A stretch of DNA of 64,000 nt from Sanguibacter inulinus (GTDB lineage Bacteria > Actinomycetota > Actinomycetes > Actinomycetales > Cellulomonadaceae). Where the stretch lies: the NCBI RefSeq assembly GCF_013415325.1, contig NZ_JACBYE010000010.1, positions 21,761-85,760 of the forward strand. Reading direction: 5' to 3'. Below, piece after piece: positions 1 through 11,596 of this stretch. The position numbers and the translations under genes were made by a program. Every line of letters begins with the position of its first letter. Within the stretch, counting starts at the first letter, position 1. The notes beneath the pieces are model-generated. The model did not search any database. It saw only the letters and a list, made by a program, of their open reading frames with translations, and was not told the origin of the DNA.

Positions 1-53
1 TCGAGCGCCTCGGCGAGGTCGGAGGCGTACTGCTCGTGCGTGCTCTTGCTCAT
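1..53 (-). CDS. N-terminus of a protein co-transcribed with PadR (partial)
   Basis: Only the first 17 codons lie in the window; the gene continues past position 1. The ATG at 53-51 overlaps the TGA of the upstream padR-like gene (ATGA), so the two are probably translationally coupled. The visible peptide begins MSKSTHEQYASDLAEAL, a polar, probably helical N-terminus. PadR genes in Gram-positive bacteria are often followed by a HAAS/DUF1700-type membrane protein or an ABC exporter, and the helical start would fit the former, but the visible part is too short to decide. Confidence 0.6.
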   Translation of the reverse strand, partial: MSKSTHEQYASDLAEAL

Positions 54-394
54 GACGTGCCCTTCGTCCCGGTGATGATCGCTGTGCTGACCTGCGTGAA
101 GGCGACCCAGTCGGCCCTGTACGCCTCGAGGCGCTCGCGGCCGGCCGAGGTGATCGAGTAGTACTTGCGCCCCGGTCCGCTGTCGCCCTCGCGCCAGGTG
201 GCGACGACGTCGCCGTCCTGCTCGAGCCGGGCGAGCAGCGGGTAGAGGGTGCCGCCCTTGACGACACCCATCCCGCCGTCCGCGAGGCGCTGGGCGACGA
301 GGTACCCGTAGGTCTCGCCCTCGCTCACGAGCGACAGGACGGCGCCGACGAGCGCGCTCCGCAGCCACTCGGCAGGCCATCGTGGTGTCTCCAT
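50..394 (-). CDS. PadR family transcriptional regulator
   Basis: A 114-residue PadR-type winged-helix repressor. After METPRWPAEWLRSAL the sequence follows the family order: a helix with LVSEGETYGYLVAQRL, the recognition segment with KGGTLYPLLARLEQDG, a wing containing GPGRKYYSIT, and a C-terminal dimerisation helix (RERLEAYRADWVAF). I chose the ATG at 394 rather than the in-frame start at 430 because homologues begin just before the first helix and the extra 12 residues are not domain-like. It overlaps the next gene by 4 bp. PadR proteins usually repress their own operon and the coupled membrane protein; the ligand is unknown here. Confidence 0.88.
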   Translation of the reverse strand: METPRWPAEWLRSALVGAVLSLVSEGETYGYLVAQRLADGGMGVVKGGTLYPLLARLEQDGDVVATWREGDSGPGRKYYSITSAGRERLEAYRADWVAFTQVSTAIITGTKGTS

Positions 395-439
395 GAGGTA
401 GATGGTGGCACGATCTAGATGGGGACGCAACCTACATGG
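391..439. promoter_or_regulatory. Candidate operator region of the padR operon
   Basis: Imperfect inverted arms (CCATGAGGT at 391-399 and ACCTACATGG at 430-439) enclose the palindrome ATCTAGAT (413-420) directly over and upstream of the padR start. PadR proteins commonly autoregulate through inverted repeats at this position. This is pattern evidence only. Confidence 0.25.
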
Positions 440-569
440 CCGTCCGATCTATCGGGTCAGGGGACCTGTGCGGGGTCCCGCCGGTGGGTGCAGGCTGGGC
501 TCTGGTCGGTGGGTGAGAGCCTGCAGGGGTGTCGTCGTCGGGCTCGGCGGTCGTCTAGTCTTCGCTGGT

Positions 570-1253
570 ATGGCATCAGAGCAGAGTCAGCCGGAGGCCC
601 GTGACGTGCAGGACCAGGCTGCAGGGGACGTAGCCGCAGGTGAGCAGCCCGTGGGGGTCCAGAAGGCGCGGAGCCTGCGCCGGCGCAAGGAGATCGTCGA
701 GGCGGCGATGACCACCTTCGCGAACCGAGGCTTCTACAACTCCTCCCTGGCCGAGATCGCGGACGAGGTCGGGATCTCGGCCGCCGGGATCCTGCACCAC
801 TTCAAGACGAAGGACCAGCTCCTCACCGAGGTGCTGCGCACCCGCGACATGGTCGACATCGAAGAGGCCGCCCACGGGCGCGAGCTCGTCGGGCTGGAGT
901 TTCTGAGGCACCTCGTGGACACCGCGGCGCTCAACAGCACCCGGCCGGGCATCACGCAGCTCTACGCGGTGATGTCGGCCGAGTCGGTCACCACGGACCA
1001 CCCCGCGCAGGAGTGGTTCCGCGGCAGGTACGTGGGGCTGCGGGAGATGGTCCAGAAGGCGCTCTCCCAGGCGCGGGACATCGGGGAGCTGCGCGACGAC
1101 GCCGACGTCGCCGAGACGGCGATCGCGATCATCGCCGTGATGGACGGCCTCCAGGTCCAGTGGCTGCTGGACCCGGAGACCGTCGACATGGCCGCTGTCA
1201 CGCACCGTACGATCGACGCACTCGTCGCCTCGCTCGCCCCCGAGGAGGACTGA
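570..1253 (+). CDS. TetR/AcrR family transcriptional regulator
   Basis: A 227-residue TetR-type regulator. The N-terminal DNA-binding domain spans about residues 36-90: RRKEIVEAAMTTFANRGF, then the helix-turn-helix around residues 59-79 (LAEIADEVGISAAGILHHF), then FKTKDQLL. The C-terminal ligand/dimer domain has no recognised effector. The start at 570 was chosen over an in-frame start at 402 because residues before MASEQSQ are Arg/Gly-rich and not conserved in the fold, and they would overlap the padR promoter. The gene converges on the Lpl-type sugar transporter operon with 9 bp between the stop codons, a layout that suggests it controls that operon; this is inference. A candidate operator for it is at 5033-5050. 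Confidence 0.9.
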   Translation: MASEQSQPEARDVQDQAAGDVAAGEQPVGVQKARSLRRRKEIVEAAMTTFANRGFYNSSLAEIADEVGISAAGILHHFKTKDQLLTEVLRTRDMVDIEEAAHGRELVGLEFLRHLVDTAALNSTRPGITQLYAVMSAESVTTDHPAQEWFRGRYVGLREMVQKALSQARDIGELRDDADVAETAIAIIAVMDGLQVQWLLDPETVDMAAVTHRTIDALVASLAPEED

Positions 1254-1262
1254 GCAGGGCGG

Positions 1263-2204
1263 TCAGCCCTTGATCGCCCCCGTGAGCACACCCTTGGTGA
1301 AGTAGCGCTGCGCGAAGGGGTAGAGCAGGAGGATCGGGATGGTCGCCACGACGATCACGGCCATCTGGAGCGTCTGCCCGGGCGGTGGCGGCTGGTCCGG
1401 CGCCTGGATCGAGGTGAGTGCCGAGCCCTGGACCACGTACTGGTTGAGGACCACCTGGATGGGCCACTTCGACGTGTCGTTGAGGTAGATCATCGCGTTG
1501 AAGAACGAGTTCCAGTACCCGACCGCGTAGAACAGCGCGATGACGGCGAGCACGGCCTTCGACAACGGGATGACGATCCGGGTGAAGATGCGCCAGTCGC
1601 TCGCCCCGTCGAGACGCGCGGACTCGAAGAGCTCGCTCGGGAGCCCCATGAAGAAGTTGCGCACCACGACCATGTTGAAGGCCGAGATGAGCCCGGGGAC
1701 GATGAGCGACCAGTACGAGTCGAGCAGCCCGAGGGACCTCACCAGCAGGTAGTTGGGGATGATCCCCGCGCCGAAGAGCATCGTGCACAGCACGAGGACG
1801 AGGATCGTCTTGGCCCCGGGCACGTCCCGGGTCCGCATGAGCCCGTAGGCCAGGGTCGTGGTGAAGATCATCGACAGGGTGGTGCCGACGGTCGTGATGC
1901 CGATGGACACGAGCATCGCGCGGGTGACCACGTCTCCGCCGAGGATCGACCTGTACGCGTCGAGGGAGAAGGCGGTCGGGAAGAACCCGCCCGACGCGGC
2001 GGCCTCGCGCGAGGCGAAGCTCATCGCGATGACGTAGACGAAGGGGTAGAGCATCACGAGCACGATGAGCGCGATGGTGATCGCCTTGAGGGCCTGGACC
2101 CCGGGGGACGGTGTCCCCATCCACACGGGTCGCTTGCCGGATGGCCTGTAGACCGGGACCGCGCGGTCGAGCAGGGGCGCTGGCGCCTGCGGTGCTGCTG
2201 TCAT
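1263..2204 (-). CDS. ABC sugar transporter permease, LplC/YtcP type
   Basis: A 313-residue inner-membrane permease of the CUT1 (oligosaccharide) ABC family. A hydrophobic helix follows the cytoplasmic N-terminus at about 42-62, with further helices to the C-terminus. The EAA coupling loop is at about residues 191-217 (ELFESARLDGASDW...PLSKA), where the ATPase docks. The sequence ends in FTKGVLTGAIKG, the typical LplC/YtcP C-terminus. The ATG overlaps the TGA of the upstream permease gene (ATGA at 2204-2201). Gene order is binding protein, LplB-like, LplC-like. No ATPase is encoded nearby, which is usual because CUT1 importers in Actinobacteria often share an MsiK-type ATPase encoded elsewhere. 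Substrate unknown. Confidence 0.93.
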   Translation of the reverse strand: MTAAPQAPAPLLDRAVPVYRPSGKRPVWMGTPSPGVQALKAITIALIVLVMLYPFVYVIAMSFASREAAASGGFFPTAFSLDAYRSILGGDVVTRAMLVSIGITTVGTTLSMIFTTTLAYGLMRTRDVPGAKTILVLVLCTMLFGAGIIPNYLLVRSLGLLDSYWSLIVPGLISAFNMVVVRNFFMGLPSELFESARLDGASDWRIFTRIVIPLSKAVLAVIALFYAVGYWNSFFNAMIYLNDTSKWPIQVVLNQYVVQGSALTSIQAPDQPPPPGQTLQMAVIVVATIPILLLYPFAQRYFTKGVLTGAIKG

Positions 2205-3253
2205 CAGAACAACCCTCCGGTCCCGAGCCTCTTGGCGAACTTGTTGGCGGCCAGCACGAGGACCGTGCCGATGACGCCCTTGAACAGCCCGGCTGCCGTC
2301 GACAGGCCCCAGTCGCCGCCGGCGATGCCGCGGTAGTAGACGAAGGTGTCGAGCACCTCGGCGGCGTCTGCGCCGACCGCGGGCTGCTGGAGCAGCAGCT
2401 GTTCGAAACCGACGGTCAGCACGTTGCCGATGGTGAGGATGAGCAGCAGCGTGATGACGGGGACCAGGCCGGGGAGCGTGATGTGCCACGTCCTGCGGGC
2501 AGCCCCGGCACCGTCCACGGCCGCCGCCTCGTAGAGCTCGTTGGGGATGCCGCTGATCGCAGCGAAGAAGATGATCGTGCCCCAACCGATGTCCTTCCAG
2601 ATCACCTGCGAGACGACGAGCGCCTTGAAGGTGTCCGGGTCGGACATGATGTTGACGTTGTCGAGCCCGATGGCCGAGAAGAGCTCGGCTGCTGGTCCGG
2701 CCCCGCCGAACACCTGCTGCCAGATCGAGATGACGATCACCCACGAGATGAAGTGGGGCAGGTAGACGATCGACTGGACCACGCGCTTGGTGCGCTCGGA
2801 GATGAGCGAGTTGAGCAGCAGGGCCAGCAAGATCGGCGCCGGGAAGGCGAAGACGATCTGCAGGGACGAGATGAGCAGGGTGTTCTTGAGCGCCCCGAGG
2901 AACTGCGGGTCCGAGAACATCGCCGTGAAGTTGTCGAAGCCCACCCACTCCGAGCCGCCGATGCCCCAGTAGGGCGAGTAGTCCTGGAAGGCGACCACGT
3001 TGCCGAGCAGCGGCACGTAGGCGAACACCAGGAAGAACAGCATCCCGGGGACGATGAAGGCGTAGGTCCAGCGCTCCCGCTTCATGCGGGTCCACACCGA
3101 CGCCTGCTCGCGCAGGACGTGCTCGAGCCGAGGGTCGTCGCGCCGACGGCGACGGCGTCCCGGCCTGATGGCCCTGCCGCGCCCGGCCGGTGCGTCGCTC
3201 GCCGCCGGGGAGGTGCCGGCCTGTGCCGGCACCCCGTCCTTGGTCACGGACAT
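2204..3253 (-). CDS. ABC sugar transporter permease, LplB type
   Basis: A 349-residue CUT1 permease. Residues 1-60 are cytoplasmic and basic, including an RRRRRR stretch near residue 33. The first membrane helix is at about 63-82 and is followed by PLLGNVVAFQDYSP, typical of LplB. The EAA loop lies at about 239-265 (NELYEAAAVDGAGAARRTW..LPGL). It pairs with the downstream LplC-like subunit, whose ATG overlaps this stop codon, and receives substrate from the lipoprotein encoded 6 bp upstream. LplB-type permeases handle oligosaccharides or complex glycosides in known cases; the actual substrate cannot be read from the sequence. Confidence 0.93.
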   Translation of the reverse strand: MSVTKDGVPAQAGTSPAASDAPAGRGRAIRPGRRRRRRDDPRLEHVLREQASVWTRMKRERWTYAFIVPGMLFFLVFAYVPLLGNVVAFQDYSPYWGIGGSEWVGFDNFTAMFSDPQFLGALKNTLLISSLQIVFAFPAPILLALLLNSLISERTKRVVQSIVYLPHFISWVIVISIWQQVFGGAGPAAELFSAIGLDNVNIMSDPDTFKALVVSQVIWKDIGWGTIIFFAAISGIPNELYEAAAVDGAGAARRTWHITLPGLVPVITLLLILTIGNVLTVGFEQLLLQQPAVGADAAEVLDTFVYYRGIAGGDWGLSTAAGLFKGVIGTVLVLAANKFAKRLGTGGLF

Positions 3254-3259
3254 CGGCGG

Positions 3260-4966
3260 TCAGACCTGCTCGGCGAGAGCGGTCTCGTAGGCCTTGCGGA
3301 CCGTGTCGCCGCCGGCCTTGCGCCAGGCGTCGCGGTACTCGTCGAGCTGGTCGAGCGACATGCGACCCGAGACGATCCCGTTGCGGTAGTCGGTGTCGAC
3401 AGCGGCGAGCTTCGAGCCCTCGCTGACGTTCGGCTCGTTGTAGAGCCCGACGACGGGGCTGGGGACCGTCGCCGCGATGAGCGGCTCGAGGGTCTGCTGG
3501 AAGTTCTCGACGAACTCGACCGAGGTCGGGGCCACCACGAAGGACGGCGACTTGAAGGCGCCGAGCCACTGGAGCGCGGCGCGGTCGTTGTTCGCGGTCT
3601 CGTCGTTCAGGTCTTCGATCACACCACCCTCGCCGAGCGTGTAGTTGTAGCCCTCGGCGCCGGTGTGGATGAACAGCGCCTCGGTGCTGCCGTCAGGTGC
3701 GCGCCAGTAGTTGACGACGTCGAGGAGCTCGGCCAGGCGCTCAGGGTCTTCGGCGGCCTTCGCCGAGATCGAGACCATGCCCCAGTAGCCGTCGTTGCGC
3801 TGCACGACGATCTCGCCTCCGTCGACGGCAGGCGGGACGAACATCCGAGGGTCGGCGCCCTCGGTGATGTCCACGGTGTCGCGCAGGATGTTCGCGCCGA
3901 AGTAGCCGTTGAAGGAGTCGACGGTGATCGCGAGCTGGCCGTTGGTGAACATCTCGGCGGCCTTGTTGCCCTGGGTCCCGAGGGCGAGCGCGTCCGGGTG
4001 GTAGACCCCGGCCTTCCAGAGCTGGGTGTGGAACTCCAGGACGTCGGCGTAGGCGTCGGTCTCGATGACGTTGACGAGCTTGCCCGAGTCGTCGAGCTGC
4101 CACGTGGTGCCGGCCCGGAACATCCACTCCACGACGGCCTGGAGCTTGCCGTCGAAGGCGCCGATGCCCCAGTGCTGCTTGCCGTTGACCGACTTGAGGG
4201 CGGCGACAGCCGTCATCATCTCGAGGAAGCCTGCGGCGTCGGCGGGCATCTCCTCGTAGCCGGCGGCCTGCATGAGGTCCCACCGGATGGCCGGGAAGTT
4301 GGTGAGGTACGGGTCTTCGTTCGGGATGCCGAAGAGGTGCCCGTTCTTGGCGGAGGCCTTCCAGGCGTTCGACCCGACGTTGGCGAGGTTGGGCCAGCGC
4401 AGGATCTCGTCGCCCGCGAGCACCTCGGAGAGGTCGGCGAACACCCCGTCGTTGATGGCCTTCGCGGCGACGGCGTTGGTGTCCTGGACGAACAGCAGGT
4501 CCGGGACGTTGCCCGAGGCGATGGTCGTGGCCATCTTCTCGTTGTAGGTGTCGAAGGCGACGAGGGTCGGCTCGAAGGTGCCGCCGAGCCGCTCGTTCAG
4601 CCCGGCCCAGTACTCGTTGGCCGGGGCCTTCTGGGGAGGAGCGCCCCAGAGCACCTGGAAGGTCGTGACCTTGCCGCCGGACAGCGGGGCCTTGGTCACC
4701 GAGTCGTAGTACTCCTGGATCGGCTGGGTGTAGATGGTCGGCATGCCCTCGACAGCACTGACGATCCCGCCGGGGACCTCCCTCGGCGCGACGTAGGTGG
4801 GCAGCGCGAGGGCGACGGCCTCGCGGGGGTTCGGGCGGGCGCCCCCGCCCCCGCCGCCCGAGCAGGAGGCGAGCGTCACGGACAGCGCCGCGATGCCGGT
4901 GAGGCTGAGGAAGGTGCGCCGGCTGAGCTGTGCATCGAGTCGGGGACCGAGAGGTGCCGAGGACAT
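3260..4966 (-). CDS. Extracellular sugar-binding lipoprotein (Tat exported), LipO/LplA type
   Basis: A 568-residue solute-binding protein, long as is usual for the LplA/LipO branch. The N-terminus carries a twin-arginine motif (SRRTFLSLTG, Arg16-Arg17) and a lipobox LASC with Cys35, so it is probably exported folded by Tat and lipidated. A Gly/Ser linker follows, then the binding fold (for example QVLWGAPPQKAPANEYW and the W-rich segments near residue 270). The start is supported by AAAGGAG about 6 bp upstream of the ATG. It is the first gene of an operon with two permeases. A palindromic site at 5038-5045 lies in its promoter region, shared with the divergent MFS gene. Confidence 0.93.
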   Translation of the reverse strand: MSSAPLGPRLDAQLSRRTFLSLTGIAALSVTLASCSGGGGGGARPNPREAVALALPTYVAPREVPGGIVSAVEGMPTIYTQPIQEYYDSVTKAPLSGGKVTTFQVLWGAPPQKAPANEYWAGLNERLGGTFEPTLVAFDTYNEKMATTIASGNVPDLLFVQDTNAVAAKAINDGVFADLSEVLAGDEILRWPNLANVGSNAWKASAKNGHLFGIPNEDPYLTNFPAIRWDLMQAAGYEEMPADAAGFLEMMTAVAALKSVNGKQHWGIGAFDGKLQAVVEWMFRAGTTWQLDDSGKLVNVIETDAYADVLEFHTQLWKAGVYHPDALALGTQGNKAAEMFTNGQLAITVDSFNGYFGANILRDTVDITEGADPRMFVPPAVDGGEIVVQRNDGYWGMVSISAKAAEDPERLAELLDVVNYWRAPDGSTEALFIHTGAEGYNYTLGEGGVIEDLNDETANNDRAALQWLGAFKSPSFVVAPTSVEFVENFQQTLEPLIAATVPSPVVGLYNEPNVSEGSKLAAVDTDYRNGIVSGRMSLDQLDEYRDAWRKAGGDTVRKAYETALAEQV

Positions 4967-5032
4967 CCGCTTCTCCTTTGAAGGTGGTGATGCTCAATCA
5001 GCCACGACGGTAGCGCCAGCCCCGTAGAATGT

Positions 5033-5050
5033 CTAACGAACGTTCAGTAA
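5033..5050. promoter_or_regulatory. Candidate repressor operator in the divergent sugar-transport promoter
   Basis: The perfect 8-bp palindrome GAACGTTC (5038-5045) lies within CTAACGAACGTTCAGTAAG, between the divergent binding-protein gene (start 4966) and the MFS gene (start 5057 or 5135). The AACG/CGTT half-sites are of the kind bound by TetR and LacI proteins. The TetR protein encoded at 570-1253 is the nearest candidate reader. Confidence 0.4.
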
Positions 5051-5056
5051 GTTGGC

Positions 5057-8870
<3,814 letters not shown>

Positions 8871-9085
8871 GTGGACGACGCTATCCGCGGGTGCGGCGTC
8901 CGGGGTCCTGGGCCGATGGGGACTGGTCCCCTGGGGCGGCGGCAGCCGGGGCCGTGGTGTCTCACTGAGGGTCCCCCGTGCGAACTGTCGAGATCTCCCG
9001 TCAGGCGCACCAGCGCAGCGTTCCCGAGCCGTCGAGGGTGCGGTGCGGTCTGGACGACCTGGCCTGCCCGGGCGAGCGTGAAGAC

Positions 9086-9445
9086 ATGAACACGAACAGG
9101 ACGTCACTGAAGCGAATCATCGGCGCAGCCGGCGCGACGGCTGCACTCCTCCTGGCGGTCCCCGCCACTGCGCAGGCCGCAGACACGATCGACTACACGC
9201 TCACCCGGGCGGAGGTCGCCCAGCAGGCCGCGGACGCACAGTCGCAGACCGACCTCATCTGCGGTGCGCTGCCGTGGCCGATCAGCTGGGCGTGCTCGCA
9301 GAACCAGGCCAACGGCGGCATGCGAGACGCACTGCAGGACGCCTACGTCGCCGGGTGCGGGCTGCGCGTGCAGGTCACCCCGACAGGCTCGGGCGCGTCG
9401 TACGACAAGGCGACCTACCAGTACACCAAGGTCAACTGCCGCTGA
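9086..9445 (+). CDS. Small secreted four-cysteine protein, function unknown
   Basis: A 119-residue protein with a clear Sec signal peptide: basic MNTNRTSLKR, a hydrophobic core (GAAGATAALLLAV) and a probable cleavage at ATAQA-AD, near residue 32. The mature part of about 87 residues holds four cysteines (LICGA, WACSQ, AGCGL and the near-terminal VNCR), so two disulfides are likely in an exported protein. It contains WPISWACSQNQAN and ends close after a Tyr/Thr-rich strand. I recognise no family. It starts at ATG 9086; an earlier in-frame start would bury the signal peptide. It is a single gene followed by a strong hairpin. Confidence 0.75.
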   Translation: MNTNRTSLKRIIGAAGATAALLLAVPATAQAADTIDYTLTRAEVAQQAADAQSQTDLICGALPWPISWACSQNQANGGMRDALQDAYVAGCGLRVQVTPTGSGASYDKATYQYTKVNCR

Positions 9446-9505
9446 CCCAGCCCGAGAGCCCGCGCGGCACCGCAGCCGCGCACCGACCCAGACCGCACCA
9501 GACTG

Positions 9506-9555
9506 CACGACGAGGCCGGCGGGGGACGAGACAGTCTCCCGCCGGTCTCGTCGTG
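9506..9555 (+). terminator. Hairpin terminator after the secreted-protein gene
   Basis: Arms 9506-9523 and 9538-9555 pair over 18 bp with one G-U wobble around a 14-nt loop. It lies 60 bp after the stop at 9445 and faces the convergent grpB-like gene. There is no U-tract, common for actinobacterial terminators. Confidence 0.7.
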
Positions 9556-9628
9556 TACGGCTGCGCTGACCGTCGCGAGCCCCTCGGGCCGCGCTTCGTC
9601 TGGGCGTCGGTGACTGCCTGCTGGCCGG

Positions 9629-9726
9629 GCGCTAACCGCAGGCCGGGCGCTGCCCGCGTGATGGGAGCTCTCCGCAGTTCGCGCGCTGTCCGCATGCTGC
9701 GCTGGCCCGGGTTTGCGCTATCCGCG
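9629..9726. repeat. Degenerate 18-bp periodic repeat (GCGCTNNCCGC)
   Basis: Related 12-mers start at 9629, 9647, 9665 and 9683, exactly 18 bp apart, with a fifth at 9715: GCGCTAACCGCA, GCGCTGCCCGCG, GAGCTCTCCGCA (with GAGCT at the front), GCGCTGTCCGCA and GCGCTATCCGCG. The last overlaps the 3' end of the convergent GrpB gene. No protein-like reading was found for it. Confidence 0.5.
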
Positions 9727-10281
9727 CGCGGCGCGGGCCCGGTCCTTGATCGCGACGATGACATCGGTCTTGGCGTCGGCGTAGGAGTTCATGTCGTCCC
9801 ACCGGGTGCTCATGAGGGACCGCTTGGTGCTCTCGTAGAGCTCACGGTCGGCGGCGTCGGCGCGCAGGTGGTCGCGGAGCAGCAGGTACTCGTGGACCGC
9901 GGGATCGTCCTTCTCGAAGACGTGCACGTGGACGTCGCGCCCCGTGGTGCGGACCAGACGGTGCCGTGGCTCACGGACCCGCAGCACGTACCCGGCCGCG
10001 AGCAGCCCGTCGAGATAGTCCTCTTCTGCGGTGATGTCGTCGACGCCGACCACGATGTCGATGATCGGCTTCGCTGCGAGCCCGGGCACCGAGGTCGACC
10101 CGATGTGCTCGACGAGCACCTCAGTCCCGGAGAGCGCCTCGCGGATCCGCTGCTCGTGGTCGCGATAGAGGGCGGGCCAGGTCTCGTCGTAGTCGTGCAG
10201 CGTGATGGTGAGCGGCTCGACACCGCCGATGAGGTCGAGCGTGGTCACGTCAGGACGGCGCGGTGTGGGGTTCTGAGTCAC
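9718..10281 (-). CDS. GrpB family protein (UPF0157, nucleotidyltransferase fold)
   Basis: A 187-residue GrpB/UPF0157 protein. The family signature HIGSTSVPGLAAKPIIDIVVGV lies around residues 59-80; its GS and D-x-D elements match the nucleotidyltransferase fold, and YDETWP precedes it. Later segments (HVHVFEKDDPAVHEYLLLRDHLR) are also typical. Members are predicted nucleotidyltransferases and are sometimes fused to dephospho-CoA kinase, but the substrate is not established. It is monocistronic and converges on the secreted-protein gene across a terminator and an 18-bp periodic repeat that runs into its last codons. Confidence 0.9.
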   Translation of the reverse strand: MTQNPTPRRPDVTTLDLIGGVEPLTITLHDYDETWPALYRDHEQRIREALSGTEVLVEHIGSTSVPGLAAKPIIDIVVGVDDITAEEDYLDGLLAAGYVLRVREPRHRLVRTTGRDVHVHVFEKDDPAVHEYLLLRDHLRADAADRELYESTKRSLMSTRWDDMNSYADAKTDVIVAIKDRARAARG

Positions 10282-10342
10282 GAGTCCATCGTCGCACCGC
10301 CCCGCGCCACGCGACCGGGCGAACCAGGGGCCGGCAGAGAGG

Positions 10343-11548
10343 TCAGGCCTTCATCGAGGCGTGCAGACCCGCCTCGGTGCGAGGGTCGCGGACCGAGCTC
10401 TCCAACCCTGTCGACAGCACGCTGGTCTCGCGCAGCTCGTCAGCGGTGACGCGGCGACCGCCCGCGTCGGCCGAGGCGTAGATCGCGGTGACGATCTCGA
10501 GGGGGCGTTCCGCCGAGGACGCCACGTCGGGCAGGACGGTTCCCTCGCGCAGCGCACGGTACGTCTCGCGGACCAGCGGGACGTGACCGCTCGGCTCGTC
10601 CTCCTCAGGGAGCGCCCACCCGGCTGCCTCCTCGGCGGGGACGCCCGGTGCCGGGGTGATCCGCCAGTCCGGTCCGGAGTGCCCGTACAGGTGCTCGACC
10701 TCGACGGTCGCGCGCTCGCAGTCGACACGGACATGGCTCGTCTCGCGCGGGCTGAGGGTCGAGGACACGGCCGTGGCGACCACACCGCTGCGGAACAGGA
10801 TGGTCGCGGTCGACAGGTCGTCCATCTCGGTGTCGCGGTCCAGGCGCCAGGTCTGCGCGCTGATCTCCTGCCAGTCGCCGAGCAGGTGGGCGAGCAGGTC
10901 CATCTGGTGGATGCCGTGACCGAGCGTCGTGCCGCCACCCTCGCTGGCCCAGCGTCCGCGCCAGTCGACCGCGTAGTAGTCGGCGCCGCGGAACCACAGG
11001 GTCTCGCACTGCGCGACGAGCGGTCGCCCGAGGGCACCCGAGCGCAGGAGGTCGCGGACGTGCTCGGCGCCGGAGCCTGTGCGCTGCTGGAAGACGGTCG
11101 CGAGGGCGACCCCTGCGGAGTCGCAGGCCTCTTGCATGTCGTCGAGCTCGGCGAGGGACAGCGCCGGGGGCTTCTCGCAGACGACGTGCACCCCTGCCGC
11201 GGCGGCCTCGAGGGTCTGCTCGCGGTGCACGCCGGGCGGGGTGCACAGGTGCACCACGTCGAGCGTCTCAGAGGCCAGCAGCTCGGTGAGCGTCGCGTAC
11301 CGACCGGGCACCGCGTACCTGGCGGCGAAGTCGTCGAGGCGGCGGGCGTCGGGGTCGGAGCAGGCGACGAGCTCGGCGAGCGGGTCGAGGGCGATCGCCT
11401 GCGCGTGCAGGTGGGCGACGGCCCCGGTGCCGACGATCGCCGCGCGGATCGGCCTGCCTTGGCCGATCGGTGCCCACGGGGCCCGCTCCGGCGGGACGCT
11501 GCCACTGCTGGCAGCGGTCGTCGAGGCAGGGAGTGCAGAGTCAGACAT
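10343..11548 (-). CDS. Gfo/Idh/MocA family oxidoreductase
   Basis: A 401-residue NAD(P)-dependent sugar dehydrogenase-like protein. A Rossmann fold opens around residue 34 (IRAAIVGTGAVAHLHAQAI) and the family EKP motif (VVCEKPPALSL) supplies the catalytic-region Lys near residue 136. The C-terminal alpha/beta domain binds substrate (TTLGHGIHQMDLLAHLLG contains the usual conserved His-x-x-Asp). The first 30 residues are a Ser/Ala/Pro-rich extension. It lies 48 bp downstream of the LacI gene on the same strand and is probably co-transcribed with it. The neighbourhood suggests a role in L-rhamnose or another deoxy-sugar, but substrate cannot be assigned from sequence. Confidence 0.88.
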   Translation of the reverse strand: MSDSALPASTTAASSGSVPPERAPWAPIGQGRPIRAAIVGTGAVAHLHAQAIALDPLAELVACSDPDARRLDDFAARYAVPGRYATLTELLASETLDVVHLCTPPGVHREQTLEAAAAGVHVVCEKPPALSLAELDDMQEACDSAGVALATVFQQRTGSGAEHVRDLLRSGALGRPLVAQCETLWFRGADYYAVDWRGRWASEGGGTTLGHGIHQMDLLAHLLGDWQEISAQTWRLDRDTEMDDLSTATILFRSGVVATAVSSTLSPRETSHVRVDCERATVEVEHLYGHSGPDWRITPAPGVPAEEAAGWALPEEDEPSGHVPLVRETYRALREGTVLPDVASSAERPLEIVTAIYASADAGGRRVTADELRETSVLSTGLESSVRDPRTEAGLHASMKA

Positions 11549-11596
11549 CGTCGTTCGCTCCGTCAGGTAGTGCGGGTCGCGCGGGTGGTCAGGTGC

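Noticed and set aside
2111..4981. A 956-codon plus-strand frame opposite the ABC importer
   Set aside because: It lies opposite three well-supported genes; the translation lacks motifs and is composition-driven.
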